Assembly (NCBI GenBank): GCA_021234155.1
Contig: JAJEKV010000093.1
Location: forward strand, 2,936,043 to 3,000,042
DNA: 64,000 nucleotides
Source of the DNA: Isoetes taiwanensis
Taxonomy: Eukaryota; Streptophyta; Lycopodiopsida; Isoetales; Isoetaceae
Direction of reading: 5' to 3'
Of the stretch, positions 1-12,203 are shown piece after piece; the first letter of the stretch is position 1, and each line of letters begins with the position of its first letter. Under the pieces are notes generated by a model that had not been told where the DNA came from, ran no database searches, and worked only from the letters and a program-made list of their open reading frames with translations. The translations under genes and the position numbers were made by a program.

Positions 1-69
1 CTGATGCTTCGTTCGGTTCATTGTGCTACACCAGCATAAATGGGTGTTTACGGCATTCCATATATTATG

Positions 70-2677
70 CATGGCCATTCCATTTCTGGCGGCTGTAAGC
101 TCGAACAACAATTTGGAAGATAAAGGAAGTGCAAAGGACTTGTAGGCTCATGGTGAGCTGCCTCACAGGTAACCTAAGCGACCAATATTATAGCGATTTG
201 ATAATGTGAGCTCCATGATCACCCGAATTTGAGAGATTGGTGACTGAAGTCAAGAAGATAAACTTTTTGCTATTGAGAGGATAAGCAGGTGAGGGTTGAA
301 GCGTCATCATCCTAAGGGGTCAAATGGCCAAACAAATGAGCGCTACGAAACTGAATTCATGAGAACCGCCATACATGTTAAAATCAAAAACACTCCGCCA
401 GACGATCAAACAAACAAGTAAGAAAAAAGCGCAGTATAATGCGAAGTCACGAAAGATGGCTCAATCTGACAAACGCCTCTGAGAATCTTACGACCCAGTG
501 GGGTCAAAAATCTCACTTGCATGTATCTTCAAATAAATGGGAGCGAAAGGCATTAGGAAAAAGAGAGAAAAGATTCTACTGATCTAAAGGAAAGGAAGGC
601 TACGATGATCCTAAAGGAATGGGAGTTACCTGTTATCTATATGAGAAATAAAGCGGGGAGGAGAACTTAATACAAAGGGGTTTAGAATGACATAGAAAGA
701 ATTCGTTTCCTTCATTTGGAAGATCAAAAGCAACTGAAGTAGAAAGGATATTTTTTGTTGGGACTACTTTGGTCCACATGTATGTAAGCGTGGATCTTAC
801 GTAGGAGACATGAGATGTCTTTGACAATTGCGCATTAAAGCGTTGTGTTATACAACTCATTGCTAAGCGATATCGCGAGAAAATGGATATGGTAAGTGAA
901 ACCTTGAAATGTTTGAAGAAGTAAGCTTGACAGGGCACATTGCTCAAAATCTTGTCACATTTTAGTCCTCCATGTTATAAAATCAATATTTTTATATCAC
1001 ATGGAAGTCAATAAGATCCGTGTAGTTAATGGTGTAAGCGGATGCAATAGAAAAGGGAAGCTAGAGTTATTCTGAGAGGCAAAACATAGAAGAAGGTATG
1101 TTCTCTTTGCTTTATAGATTATAGTAGGTTTTTAACTAGCGAAAGTAGAAAGACAAAGGTTCTTGAATAAGCATGGTAACATGCTTTGTTTGCAGTAATT
1201 TCGGTAGGTTAGACCCGGAAAGAAGGATTTTGATTTTCCAATTAAAGATCCTCTGAGAACTAGAGACTGATTTTGGATTTAATTGTCCTTTCAATATTAG
1301 TGTACTTTGTGATGGATCTTGCATTGTTTGGAAGCAGTAATTCACAATGGTAGCATGTACATGAGTCATACTCACTTGAAGTGAGTTACACTATAAATAG
1401 TTTCCATTTGTCCTTTATTTCTAGAGAGGCGAGGTCTTGTTGTAGCGATGCTACAAGATTGAAGCCTCTTTCATTTGTTTCCATTATTTGTCATCAATAC
1501 TTTTGCTTTTCCAAAGATAAATGCTAAAGACACTTTAAGAGACCTACGGAGAAGCAATGCTTTGACGCGGTTTATGACTTCAGAAACCAAGCCCAATCAT
1601 GCAAAAGAATCAATTAAATCTGGAAAAAGCAGCTTCATTATTTGTGCCAAATATGGCGGAATGAGATAAATCCTGAGGACAAAAGGTTTTAGTGTAATAG
1701 TTTTTAAAGGGAGAACAATAATGGGCTAAAGACCAAATTATAAGAAAATAAAGAGACTTCTTATGTGTCTTGTTATCACTTTGTGCTAGTAGAGATATGG
1801 GCGCCTTAGGAATGTAAACACCGCCTTCCAATGAGACAAATTTGGGTCATGCATAAATCTACTCAGCAGTAACAACTAAAAAAGCTACATCGGCCTTGTT
1901 AGCAGTAGATCTATCAATTGATGATAAGGAGGAGCATCACACTCATCTTTGATGTCTAATGGCTTGATTTAGACCCGACTCATAAGAGTTTCTCTTGGCT
2001 TGCAATTTTCCATATGAAATTTTGCCTAAAGCTCCATAATGTATTCTGTTGGGTTAAGTAAAGCACTTAAAGGTTTTACCATTTTGTCATGCTTCATGCA
2101 AAGGGCCGGCAAATACATACAAATCTGCACAAAGTAGTATTAAAAGCAATGTCAATGTTGCTAGTGCTTTACCTCGACATGTATATTAAGCTGTGGGCTT
2201 TGACAAAGCGCGGTCGGTACAATGTGTTGGATTGGAGGCCTTTGACAATGCGGATCAAAATTTTGTGTGTTGGAATAATCGCCATAGACATTATAGATAC
2301 AAAAACAAGCAAAGGTCAAATGGGAGCCAAGCACTATATATATCTCGAAGGGATTTTTGAGCGAGAGCATTTTGCTACAACAATGTTGCGGGATCTCGGA
2401 AAGCTCCCAAATTTGCTGCAATGTGAACAAAAAGAAGTTGGACCACGGAATTCCTACAATGCAGCCCGAAATCCGAAAATGCCAAATGTAGCGAAGACAT
2501 TTTTTAGCAATAACATCTTATGAGTTTACTATTGTCATGGTTCGCGGCGACCATGATAGGCGTGAGGAAGAAATGCAAAGACTATTTTGATCGGATGGAA
2601 GCGCGGGATAGAGGAACTTCTGAGAGGACTGTCATTTGACAACTGATTATTAAGTGGCCTTTTCCATCTCGTGAAGC
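70..2677 (+). pseudogene. Array copy 1 with degraded PPR-like cores
   Basis: Block X (70-1109), spacer motif (1110-1176) and block Y (1177-2677). PPR-like traces on the plus strand are 'FVGTTLVHMY' followed by a broken 'DVFD' near 755-840, an 'IYAKYGG'-type core near 1640-1665, and 'LYLDMYIK' near 2160-2195. These resemble the helix A/B consensus of plant PPR motifs (V-x-A-L-I-D-M-Y-x-K-C-G), but frameshifts and stops separate them. No start codon or continuous frame can be chosen. The 144-residue open stretch at 2089-2523 covers the last PPR-like core and is the longest coherent frame of the copy. Protein identity is tentative. Confidence 0.45.
1110..1176 (+). repeat. ~65 bp spacer motif M (first of seven)
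   Basis: The motif runs from 'gctttatagattatagtagg' through 'gtagaaagacaaaggttctt' to 'gaataagcatgg'. It recurs at about 2678-2749, 3798-3857, 5393-5446, 6515-6583, 8118-8186 and 9251-9316. Every junction between an X and a Y block, in either order, carries it, while X and Y themselves share no similarity I can see. It is not present at the outer left edge or outer right edge of the array. Confidence 0.85.
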
Positions 2678-2743
2678 TGCTATAGATTATAGTAGGTTTT
2701 AAGCGGCGAAAGTAGAAAAGACAAAAGAGTTCGCGGTAAAGCA

Positions 2744-5392
2744 CTTGGCCATTCCATTTGCTGGCTCATTAGCTCGACAACAATTTGGAAGATAAAGGAA
2801 GTGCAAAGGACTTGTAGGCTCATGGTGACGCCTGCAGGTAACCTGGCGATAATATTATGCTTGATTTATTAATGAGCTCCACATGATCCACGAGGTAGGA
2901 GATTGGTGACTAGAATCAAGAAGAAGATAAACTTGCTATTGAAAGGATAAGCAAGGTAAGGAGTTAAAGCGTCTTTGTCATCCTAAGGGAGTCAAGCTAA
3001 AAGCTGAGCCAGTGACCTTCAAGAAACTTGAACGAGACACTAATATAACATGTTGAAAGTAAAAACATAAGCGAGAGATGATCAAAGCAAACAGAGTAGA
3101 AAAAAGCACTAGAGAGTAGCGAAAATGGAGTCTCGCGAAGATGAAAGTCGTCGACCCGACTCTAGAAGTCTGCGGCCCGTGAGGTCAAAATCTCCTTTTC
3201 ACATCTTGTATCTTTGGAAATAAATGGGAGCGAAATTTGTTAGGAAAAGAGAGATTCACACTCAATCTAAAGGAAAGGAAGCGCGATGATGATCTAAAAG
3301 GAATGGGAGTTGCAGATATCTATATATGAAATAAAGCGGGAGGAGAACTTAATAAAAGGGGTTTAGAGGCCCGAATGACATAGAAAGAATTAGTTTGTTG
3401 TTTGGAGATCAAAAGCAAGCTGAAGTAGAAAGGGATGTTTGTTGGGACTACTTTGGTCCACATGTATGCCAAAGCGATGGATCTTACGTAGAGGCATGAG
3501 ATGTCTTTATTGGCTGCGCGACAAGCATTGTGTTATACAACTCGTTACTTTAGCGATGTCTGAAGAAAATGGATATGAATTAGGTAAAACCTTTGAAATG
3601 TTTTGAAGAAATGGAAAAACTTGTTGAGGCATTGCTCAATGTATCACATTTGGTCCTCCATGTTATAAATCCAATATTTTATATCACATAAAGTCAATAA
3701 AAGTGTGAAATTAATGGTGTATGAGATGCAATGAAAAGGGAAGCTAGAGTTGTTGTTCACCAGGCAAGAGCTTATAGAAGAAGGTATATGTTCTCTTGCT
3801 TTAGATTATAGTAGGTTTTTTAACCTAGCAGTAGAAAGACAAAGGTTCTTGACATGGTAACGTAAAAGCTTTGTTTGCATGGAGCTCGATAGAGTTTGAA
3901 TGAAGAAGGATTTGATTTCAATTAAAGATCATGAGAACTAAGATTTTGATTTAATTGTCCTTTCAATATTGAGTGTACTTTGTGATGGATCTTGCATTGC
4001 ATTTTGGAACAATTCCTACATGGGTAGCATGTACATGAATCGCATACTCAGCGAAGGTGGAGTTATATAAATAGTTTCCATTTATCCTTGTTTCTACTTA
4101 GTAGTGCGGTAGCGATTACTCTGAGTCGAAGCCTCTCTTTCATTTGTTTCCATTATTTGTCATCGTGCTTTGCTTTCCCAAAGATAAATGCTAAAAGACA
4201 CTTTAAAGAGACCCTCTTGGAAACAATGCTTTCAGCCTTGGTTATGACTTCAAAACCAGGCCGATCAACCACCAAAGGAATCGAGGTAAATGCGGAAAAA
4301 GAAAAAGCGTCGGCTTCATTATTTGTGCAAATATGGCGGATGAGAATTAAATCCTGGGGACAAGGTTTTAATTAATGATAGTTTTAAGGAGAACAATAAT
4401 GGGCTAAAGACCAAATTATAAGAAAATAAAGAGACTTCTTATGTCTTTTATTATGCTGCACGTACTGAAGTAGAGATAGCGGCTGCGCCGAATATAATTT
4501 TGCGCCTTCAATGGATAAATTTGGAGTCTGCATAAATCTACTCAACGTAACAATTAAAAAAGCTACATCTGGCCTTATTCTTTGTGAAGTAAGATCCTAT
4601 CAATTGATGATAAGGAGGAGACATCTACACTCATCTTTGATGTCTGGCCAGCGATTTAGGGCCAGGCTCAGAGTTTTTCTCTTGGCTTGCAATTTTTCCA
4701 TATGAGGGTACTAAAGCTCCATAATGTATTCTGTTGGGTTAAGTAAGCACTTAGAGTTTTACCATTTTGTCATGCTTCATGCAAGGGCGGCAAATACATG
4801 CAAATCACACAAAGTAGTATTAAAAGCAATGTCAATGTTGCTAGTGCTTTACTAAAACATGTATATTAGCTGTGGGCTTTTGACAAGCTGCCGGATGAGA
4901 AATTTTGTGTGTTGGAGGCCTTTGACAAAGCTGCCCAGGATCAAAATTTTGTGTGTTGGAATAATCGCCATAGACATTATATAGATAAAATTAATGCAAA
5001 AGGTCAAATAGGAGCCAAGCACTATATATCTCGGGAAAGGGATTTTTGAGCAGAAGCATTGCTACAACAATGCGTTGCGGGGATCTCGGGAAAGCTCAAA
5101 ATTTCGCTACCTGCAATGTCGAATAAAAGAGTTGAACCACCGAGAATTCCTACAATCTGACCCGAAATCCAGAAATGCCAAAATGTAAACGAAGACATTT
5201 TTACATAATAGCATCTTATAGGTTTACTGTTATTAGCCAGTTAGCGACGACCTTAGCCGCCAATGGAAAATACAAAGACTATTTTGATCCCGGATGGGAA
5301 AAGCTGCGGATAGAGAGGAACTACCGAGTTTGTCGGTGACGAAAAGCGGTTATTCGTGGCCTTTTCCATCACAAGTGAAGCTGCTTTATAGA
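2744..5392 (+). pseudogene. Array copy 2 with degraded PPR-like cores
   Basis: Block X (2750-3797), spacer motif (3798-3857) and block Y (3858-5392). It repeats the landmarks of copy 1, including a 'GTTLVHMYAK' core near 3440-3480, a 'LFVQIWRM' remnant of the second core near 4320, and the 'ACTAAAACATGTATATTAG' version of the third core near 4850. Within block Y a 'gggctttgacaaagctgcc..gatc..aaattttgtgtgttgga' phrase occurs twice in succession (about 4875-4960), a small internal duplication also seen in copies 1, 3 and 4. Reading frames are broken throughout. Confidence 0.45.
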
Positions 5393-5441
5393 TTATAGTA
5401 GGTTTTAAGCGGTAGTAGAAGATAAAGGTTCTTGAATAAAG

Positions 5442-8117
5442 CATGGCCATTTCCATTTCTGGCGGCTCGTGGCGCAAGCAGCATTTGGAAGATAAAGGAA
5501 GTGCAAAAGGACTTGTAGGCTCATGGTAACACCTGCAGGTAACCTGGCCAATATTATGGCGATTTATTAATGTAGGCTCCACATGATCGCGATTTGAGGA
5601 ATTGGTGACTAGAATCGAAGAAGATAAACTTTGCTATTGAGAAAGGATAAGCAAGGTATTAAGGAGTTGAAAATGTCATCCACAAGGGTCAAGCTAAGGC
5701 GGGCAAATGAGCCTTCTGCCGCGAGCACGAACAGAGACACTAATATAACATGTTGGAAAATCAAAGAAACATAAAGCGAGATGATCAAACAAGCAAGTAA
5801 GCACCCAGAGTGTGAAAATGGGGGTGCGAGAAGATGAAAGAATCACGATCACGGCTTCAGCTCTAGAGGGAATCTTGCAGCCCGGCCGGTCAAATCTCCT
5901 TTTTCTACATCTTGTATCTTCAAATAAATGGGAGCGAAAACATTAGGAAAGAGAGAAAGATTCTCAATCTAGGGAAAGGAGTACACGATGATCTAAAAGG
6001 AATGGGAGTTGCAGGTATCTATATATGAGAAATAAAAGCGGGGAGAGAACTTAATAAAAGGGGGTTTAGGAAACTGGACGAGCGCATAGAAAGAGGTCGT
6101 TTTCGCTTCATTTGGAGATCAAAACAGCACTGAAGTAGAAAGGGATATTTTATTTGGGACTACTTTAGTCACATGTTGCCAAAGCGTGGATCTTACGTAG
6201 AGCCGCGGATGTCTTTGAAACAAGCTAGCGCATTAGAAGCGTTGTGTTATACAACTCATTACTTGTGATATCGCGGAAGAAAATGGATATGGTGTTAAGG
6301 CGGCTGAAATGTTTTGAAGAAATGAAAGCAATGGGGCATTGCTCCAAGAATGCTGTCACATTTGGTCCTCCATGTTATAAAATCAATAGTACCTAATACA
6401 TGAAGTCAATAAGATCAAGTAAGCAGTTAATGAATTGTGGCGAGGATGCAATGAAAAGGAAGCTAGAGTTATTCTGAGAGGCAAGAGCTTATAGAAGAAG
6501 GTATGTTTATCTTTGCTTTATAGATTATAGTGATAGGTTTTAACTAACGAAAGTAGAAAGACCGAGTTCTTGAATAAGCATGGTAACATGCTTTGTTTGC
6601 ATTGGGCTTTCGGTAGGTTGGGCCAGAGAAGAAGGATTTTTGATTTTCAATTAAAGATCACTCTGAGTTGGAACGATTTGGATTTAATTGTCCTTTCAAT
6701 GAGGTGTTAATACTTTGTGATGGATCTTTACATTAAATGGAAACAATGAAGATTCTATTATTAGCTGGCATGTACATGAATAGCTCACTTGAAGGTGAGT
6801 TGCCTCTTAAAGTAGTTTCATTTGTCAACATTTCTAGCGGTAGTGCATTTGAAAGGTGCTACAAGATTAGGAAGCCTCTCTTTTCATTTGTTTCCATTAT
6901 TTGTCATCATGCTTTTGCTTTCCAAAGATAAATGCTAAAAGACACTTTAAGAGACCCTCTTGGAGAAACAATGCTTTTCGACATGAGTTTATGACTTCAA
7001 AACCAAGCCCAATCATGCAAAGGAGTCGGGTAAATCTGGAAAAAAAGAAAAAACGTCTTGTAGCTTCTATTTATGCCAAATATGGCGGAGATGAGAATAG
7101 ATCCGCAAGGACAAAAGGTTTTTAGTGTAATCAGTTTTTTTAAGGAGAACAATAATGGGCTAAAAGACCAAATTATAAAAATAAAGAGACTTCTTATGTG
7201 TGTTGTTATCACGCACGTACTTCTAGTAGAGATATGGGTACGCCTTAGAGATATGGCTGCCTTCCAATGGACAAATTTGGGTCTTTGCATAAATCTACTC
7301 AATGTAACAACTAAAAGCTACATCAGCCTTATTCTTGTAAGTGATCTATCAATTGATGATAAGGAAGACATCTACACTCTACTTTGATGTCTAATGGCGG
7401 TTAGACCCAGCTCATAAAGAGTTTCTCTTGGCTTGCAATTTCCATGAAACTGCTAAAAGCTCCATAATGTATTCTGTTGGGTTAAGTAAGCACTTAGAGT
7501 TTTACCATTTTGCCATACTTCATGCAAGAACCCCGGCAAATACATGCAAATCCTGCACAAAGTAGTAATACAAAAGCAATGTCAATGTTGCTAGTGCTTT
7601 ACTAAACATGTATATTAGCGTAGGCTTTGACAAAGCTGCCGGTCGAAATTTTGTGTGTGTTGGATTGGAGGCCTTTGACAAGCTGCGGATCAAAATTTAC
7701 GTATTGTTGGAATAATGCGCCATAGACATTATAGATACAAAACAAAGCAAAAGGTCGATAGAATTGGCTACCATACCTCGGAAGGGATTTTTGAGCGAAG
7801 CATTTTGCTACAACAATGCGTGCGGATCTCGGGGAAAGCTCCCAAAATTTACTGCAATGTCGAACAAAAAGAGTTGGACCGCGGGAATTCCTACAATCTG
7901 AAGCCCGAAATCCGAAAATGCCAAAATGTAGACATTTTTTAGCAATATCTTATGAGTTTACTATTGTAGCCAGTTATGACGGCCTTACGCAATGGCGGCG
8001 GAAGAAATGCAAAAGACTATTTTGATCGGATGGAAAAGCGCGCGAGATGAGAGGAACTGCGGAGGACTGTCGCCGGTAGCCGAAAAGCGATTATTAAGTG
8101 GCCTTTTTCCATCATGG
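5442..8117 (+). pseudogene. Array copy 3 with degraded PPR-like cores
   Basis: Block X (5447-6514), spacer motif (6515-6583) and block Y (6584-8117). The clearest PPR-like trace of the array is here: 'LVASIYAKYGG' near 7055-7090, followed by a run resembling 'ENxSARxKVFSV', the spacing expected between helix A and the D-V/V-F segment of a PPR motif. The open stretch 7073-7387 (104 codons) continues from this point. Both the upstream and downstream cores are frameshifted. Functional coding is unlikely unless the consensus sequence itself is wrong. Confidence 0.45.
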
Positions 8118-8181
8118 CCTTTATAGATTATAGTAGGTTTTAACTACTTGAAAGTAGAAAGACAAAGAGTTCTTGAATAAG

Positions 8182-10840
8182 CATGGCCATTCATTTCTTT
8201 GGCTCAAGTAGCTCAGAACAACAATTTGGAAGATAAAGGAAGTGCAAAAGGACTTGTAAGGCTCATGAAGTGAGAGCGCCTCACAGGTAACACAAGCTGA
8301 CCAATATTGTAAGCACGATTTATTAATGTGAGCTCACATGATCCGCGGAATTTGAGGAGATTGGTGACTAGAATCAAAGAGAGATAAACTTTTGCTATTG
8401 AAAGGATAAGCAAGGTAAGGAGTTGGTCTTTGTCATCCTGAAAGTCCAAGCTAAAGCTGAGCGATGAGCCTTCCACGAAACCTGAACAACAGAACACTAA
8501 TATAATAACATGTTGGAAAATCAAAAACATAAACGAGATGATCAAACAAGCAAGTAGAAAAAACTGCAGGAGTAGCGAAAATGAAGTGCGAGATGAAATC
8601 GATACGGCTTGACTCTAGAGAAGTCTTGCAGCCCGGCCCGGTCGAAATCTCCTTTTCTACATCTTGTATCTTCAAATAAGTAGAGCGAAGCTGTTAGGAA
8701 AAGAGGAAGATTCTACTCAATCTAAGGGGAAAGGAGGCACCACGATGATCTAAAGGAATGGGAATTTGCACCCGTATCTATACCAACAGAAATAAGCGGG
8801 AGAGGAAAGAACTTAACAAAAAGGAGTTTAGAAATGAATGACATAGAAAAGTGCGTTCCTTCATTTTGGAGAATCAAAGCAAGCCCCGAAGTAGAAAGGG
8901 ATATTTTGTTGGGACTACTTTTGGTCCACATGTATGCGGTCTTAAGAGGCACGAGATGTCTTTGACAAAGCTAGCATTAGAAAGCGTTGTGTTATACAAC
9001 TCATTACTTTAGCGATATCGCGAGAAAATGGATATGAGTGGTAAAACCTTTGAAATGTTTTGAAGAAATGAAACGGCAAGGCATTGCTCAGAAATCTTGT
9101 CACATTTTGGTCCTCCATGTTATAAATCAATATTTTATATCACATGAAGTCAATAAGATCCATTAAGCAGATTAATGGTGTAGCGAGATGCAATGAAAGG
9201 AAGCTAGAGTTATTCTGAGAGGCAAAACATAGAAGAAGGTATGTTGTCTTGCTTTATAGATTATATTAGTTTTTTAACTAGCAGTAGAAAAGATAAAGGT
9301 TCTTGAATAAGCATGGTAACTTTTATGCTTTGTTTGCATTGGGCTCAGTAGGTTAGACGGAAGAAGGATTTTAATTTCCAATTAAAGATCCTCCTGAGAA
9401 CTAGGGCCAGTTTTGGATTTAATTGTCCTTTCAATGTCAGTGTACTTTGTGATGGATCTTGCATTGTTGGAGCAATGAGAGATTCACAATGGTAGCGTAA
9501 TACATGAATCAGCATACTCAGCAGTGAGTTGCCTCTTAAAAGTAGTTTTCCATTTGTCAGCATTTCTAGTCGCGGCTGTGATGCTACAAGGTGAAGCCTC
9601 CTCTTTCATTTGTTTCCATTATTTGTCATCATGCTTTTGCTTTCCAAGATAAATGCTAAAGACACTTTAAAGACCCTCTTGGAGAAACAATGCTTTCGGC
9701 CAGCAGTTTATGACTTCAAAACCAAGCCCAATCATGCAAAGGAATCCAGGTAAATCACGGAAAAGAAAAAAAGCGTCTTTGGCTTCATTATTTATTGCAA
9801 ATATGAGATGAGAATAAATCCGCAGGGACAAAGGTTTTTAATTAATGATGTCAATTTTTTAAGGAGAACAATAATGGGCTAAAAGACCAAATTATAAGAA
9901 AATAAAGAGACTTCTTATGTGTGCTGTTATCTGCTGTGCTAGTAGGAGATATGGCTGCCTTAGAGATATAGGTACGCCTTCCAATGAGACAAATTTGGAG
10001 TCTTTGCATGAAATCTACTCAGCGTAACAACTAAAAAGCTACATCTAGCCTTTATTTGCTTGTGAAGTAGATCTATCAATTGATGATAAGGAGCATCTAC
10101 ACTCATCTTTGATGTCTAATGGCAGTTTAGACCCAGCTCATAGGATTTTCTTGGCTTGCAATTTCCATATGAAACTTTGCCTAAAGCTCCATAATGTATT
10201 CTGTTAGGTTAAAATAAAAGCACTTGAGAGTTTTACCATTTTGCCATGCTTCGTAGGGCGGCAAATACATGCAAATCCTGCAAAGTAGTATTAAAAGCAA
10301 TGTCAATATTTGCTTAGTGCTTTCTTTCGACATGTATAGCGTAGGCTTTGACAAAGCTGCCGGATGTCGAGAATTTTATTATTGTTGGATTGGAGGCCTT
10401 TGACAAAGAAGCTGCCGGATCGAAATTTTGTGTGTTGGAATAATGCGCCATAGACATTATAGATACAAAACAAAGCAAAGGTCAAATGGGGGCAAGCACT
10501 ATATACTCGAGAAGGGATTTTTTGAGCGAGCTGTTTGCTACAACAATGCATTTGCGGATCTCGGAAAGCTCCCAAATTTACTTCCTGCAATGTCGAGACA
10601 AAAAGAGTTGGACCGCGGAATTCCTACAATCACGGCCCGAAATCCGAAAATGCAAAATGTAGCGAAGACATTTTTTACATAGCATCTTATGAGTTTACTA
10701 TTGTAAGCGGATGGCGACCTTGATAGGCGTGAGGAAAATGCAAAAGACTATTTTGATCGGATGGGAAAGCGGATAGAGAGGAACTTCGCGGAGGACATCT
10801 ACGGTGACGAAAAGCGATTATTCATGGCCTTTTCCATCTC
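8182..10840 (+). pseudogene. Array copy 4 with degraded PPR-like cores
   Basis: Block X (8187-9250), spacer motif (9251-9316) and block Y (9317-10,840). Similarity to the other copies stops abruptly after 'ccttttccatctc' at 10,840, just before the position where the next spacer motif would begin. The following sequence (from 'aggtgttttggctg') is unrelated and AT-rich. The copy retains the same landmarks as the others, with frameshifts throughout. Confidence 0.45.
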
Positions 10841-10849
10841 AGGTGTTTT

Positions 10850-11340
10850 GGCTGTATTTTAGAAATTTTCTTGTAGATCTTTGAAAGAAAAAAAATCTAC
10901 TTGTGAAACTATTGCCACATGAGTTTTATGAGGGTGGGCGTTACTCGTGGATAGCCTAGAATTGCAAGGAGGGTTACTTGCCGCCCGTTAGGCTGGCTAC
11001 TAAAATTAGAAAATTAGAATTAGGTATAACAAATTTAAATTAAATAATCATAAGAAGATCAATTAATTATTAAAAAATCCCACAAGGCTGGGCACTAAAC
11101 ATAAAAATTTACATTAAATTCAATTAATATATTTGTATAATTTGCACATTACAAGTACATTGAGGTCAATTCACCTGGAATTAAAACTTAAAATATTACA
11201 ACAAAAATGAAGTCTTTAATTGTTGCTATGCTCACTTCTCGGCGTCGGCCTCATCTTAGCCTTTATCTGCAGTATTATAGTATATCTCAGCAATTGGAGT
11301 CGTTGTATTAGCAAATAATTATATAGTGAATAATACATAC
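10850..11340. other. AT-rich intergenic stretch
   Basis: A strongly AT-rich segment with poly-A and ATTAA runs and no coherent reading frame. It separates the tandem array from the CACTA-like remnant. A short GC-richer patch near 10,930-11,000 has no recognisable content. Confidence 0.6.
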
Positions 11341-11995
11341 CTGCGCTTGGATTCATGCGCTTAAGCCCGGATTTATTGGATGGCGCGATTGTCTTTTTGA
11401 AGGCCCTTTATTCAACTGCGGTATTTCTCTTGAACCTTTCACATTGACATGAGCCCAAGAGCTAATGTTAGTATTCAGCATTGAGGGCAAAATTATAAAT
11501 CAAATTTATGTTTACAAATAGGTTTTGAAATTATCTCATAACCAGAGACCCAGTCTTATTGGCACTATAAACACTTGCTTCATCATACCTCGCCTTCAAA
11601 GGCATGATTCTATCTACCCCTTTCTTTGAAATTATGTTGGCCTTCAAACACTGCAATGCAACTCAAGGTCTTAGTCCACGTGACGTCATCTAGTTATATG
11701 ACTCATGGCAAGCATTTGAGATGATGTACTTCAAATGCCTCATCAGTCCACCCTAGAGGTTTTGCCACTGCGTCTATCGAGACTCTTGCAGCTTCTGCCA
11801 ATTCTATACCTCCGCAAAATATAAATCAAACATGAGTATGATGGTGGTCATCGTGAAGAACAAAGGAGCTTAATACATGGTGGCTTTAACATGTTGACCA
11901 CAATGTTTTACAACCTCCCTCCATGATATATCTCCTGACTTGAGCTCATTATATGCTTCTTCTAACAACGTTGACGTCTTTGAAAGACATTGACG
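11340..11995 (-). pseudogene. Broken minus-strand coding relic, possibly transposon-encoded
   Basis: Four minus-strand stretches read as coherent protein in different frames. They are about 11,890-11,975 ('LLEEAYNELKSGDISWREVV'), about 11,740-11,830 ('ELAEAARVSIDAVAKPLG'), about 11,560-11,680 ('ANIISKKGVDRIMPLKARYD') and about 11,370-11,480 ('NTNISSWAHVNVKGSREIPQ'). Gaps between them include GT..AG-like edges, so intron structure is possible. It abuts the CACTA-type terminus at 12,066 in the orientation expected for a gene inside that element. I do not recognise the protein; a link to a CACTA-encoded product is positional inference only. Confidence 0.4.
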
Positions 11996-12066
11996 TCGTT
12001 AAAAGATGGCTAGCCGTCGTTTAACGATGTTCAGACGTCGTTTAAGATCGACTATCCCTTGTAGTG
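11965..12066 (-). mobile_element. CACTA-type transposon terminus with subterminal repeats
   Basis: Read on the minus strand the sequence begins at 12,066 with CACTACAAGGGATAG, the CACTA start typical of plant En/Spm ends. Behind it come several copies of an 'AACGACGTC / AACGACGGC'-like subterminal motif (about 11,968-12,050). On the plus strand this is therefore a right end (...TAGTG) with the element lying to the left. I could not find a matching left CACTACAAGGG end in the next kilobase, so the element is truncated or its other end has decayed. Confidence 0.55.
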
Positions 12067-12203
12067 ATATGATTCAGTTCCTGCAAGTAGCAAGAGAAAA
12101 AGCGGATCAAATCTAAACCTCTGCCATGAACGTTAGCAAGAAGATTTAAAATAGACATGATGTTCCTATAAGCTGCTTGTTGTTCTTCAAATTTAAATTT
12201 TGA

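Larger units (their letters stand above)
70..10840 (+). repeat. Four-copy tandem array, ~2.7 kb unit
   Basis: Four diverged head-to-tail copies begin at about 70, 2744, 5442 and 8182 with a shared start (catggccatt, ttggccattcc in copy 2); the periods are about 2674, 2698 and 2740 bp. Long shared stretches, for example around 'gacttgtaggctcatgg', 'ggagaacaataatgggct' and 'gttggaccgcggaattcc', recur at matching offsets. Copies differ mainly by many 1-4 base indels rather than substitutions. The left flank (1-69) and the sequence after 10,840 do not match the unit, so the whole array lies in the window. No copy keeps a long open frame. Short plus-strand peptides resemble PPR helices, so the array may be an amplified PPR pseudogene; that identity is an inference, the repetition is directly visible. 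Confidence 0.95.

Noticed and set aside
633-1375. Minus-strand open frames in the tandem array (104 and 79 codons)
   Set aside because: They lie opposite the PPR-like traces, are not conserved as open frames in the other three copies, and have no recognisable motifs.
1-10840. CRISPR-like array because of seven spaced copies of one motif
   Set aside because: The spacers are 1.0-1.5 kb, alternate between only two sequences, and the context is a plant nuclear genome.
11092-11566. 'cacta' strings at 11,092 and 11,561 as the missing left CACTA end
   Set aside because: Bases following them do not match the CACTACAAGGGATAG terminus at 12,066, and target duplications are not evident.
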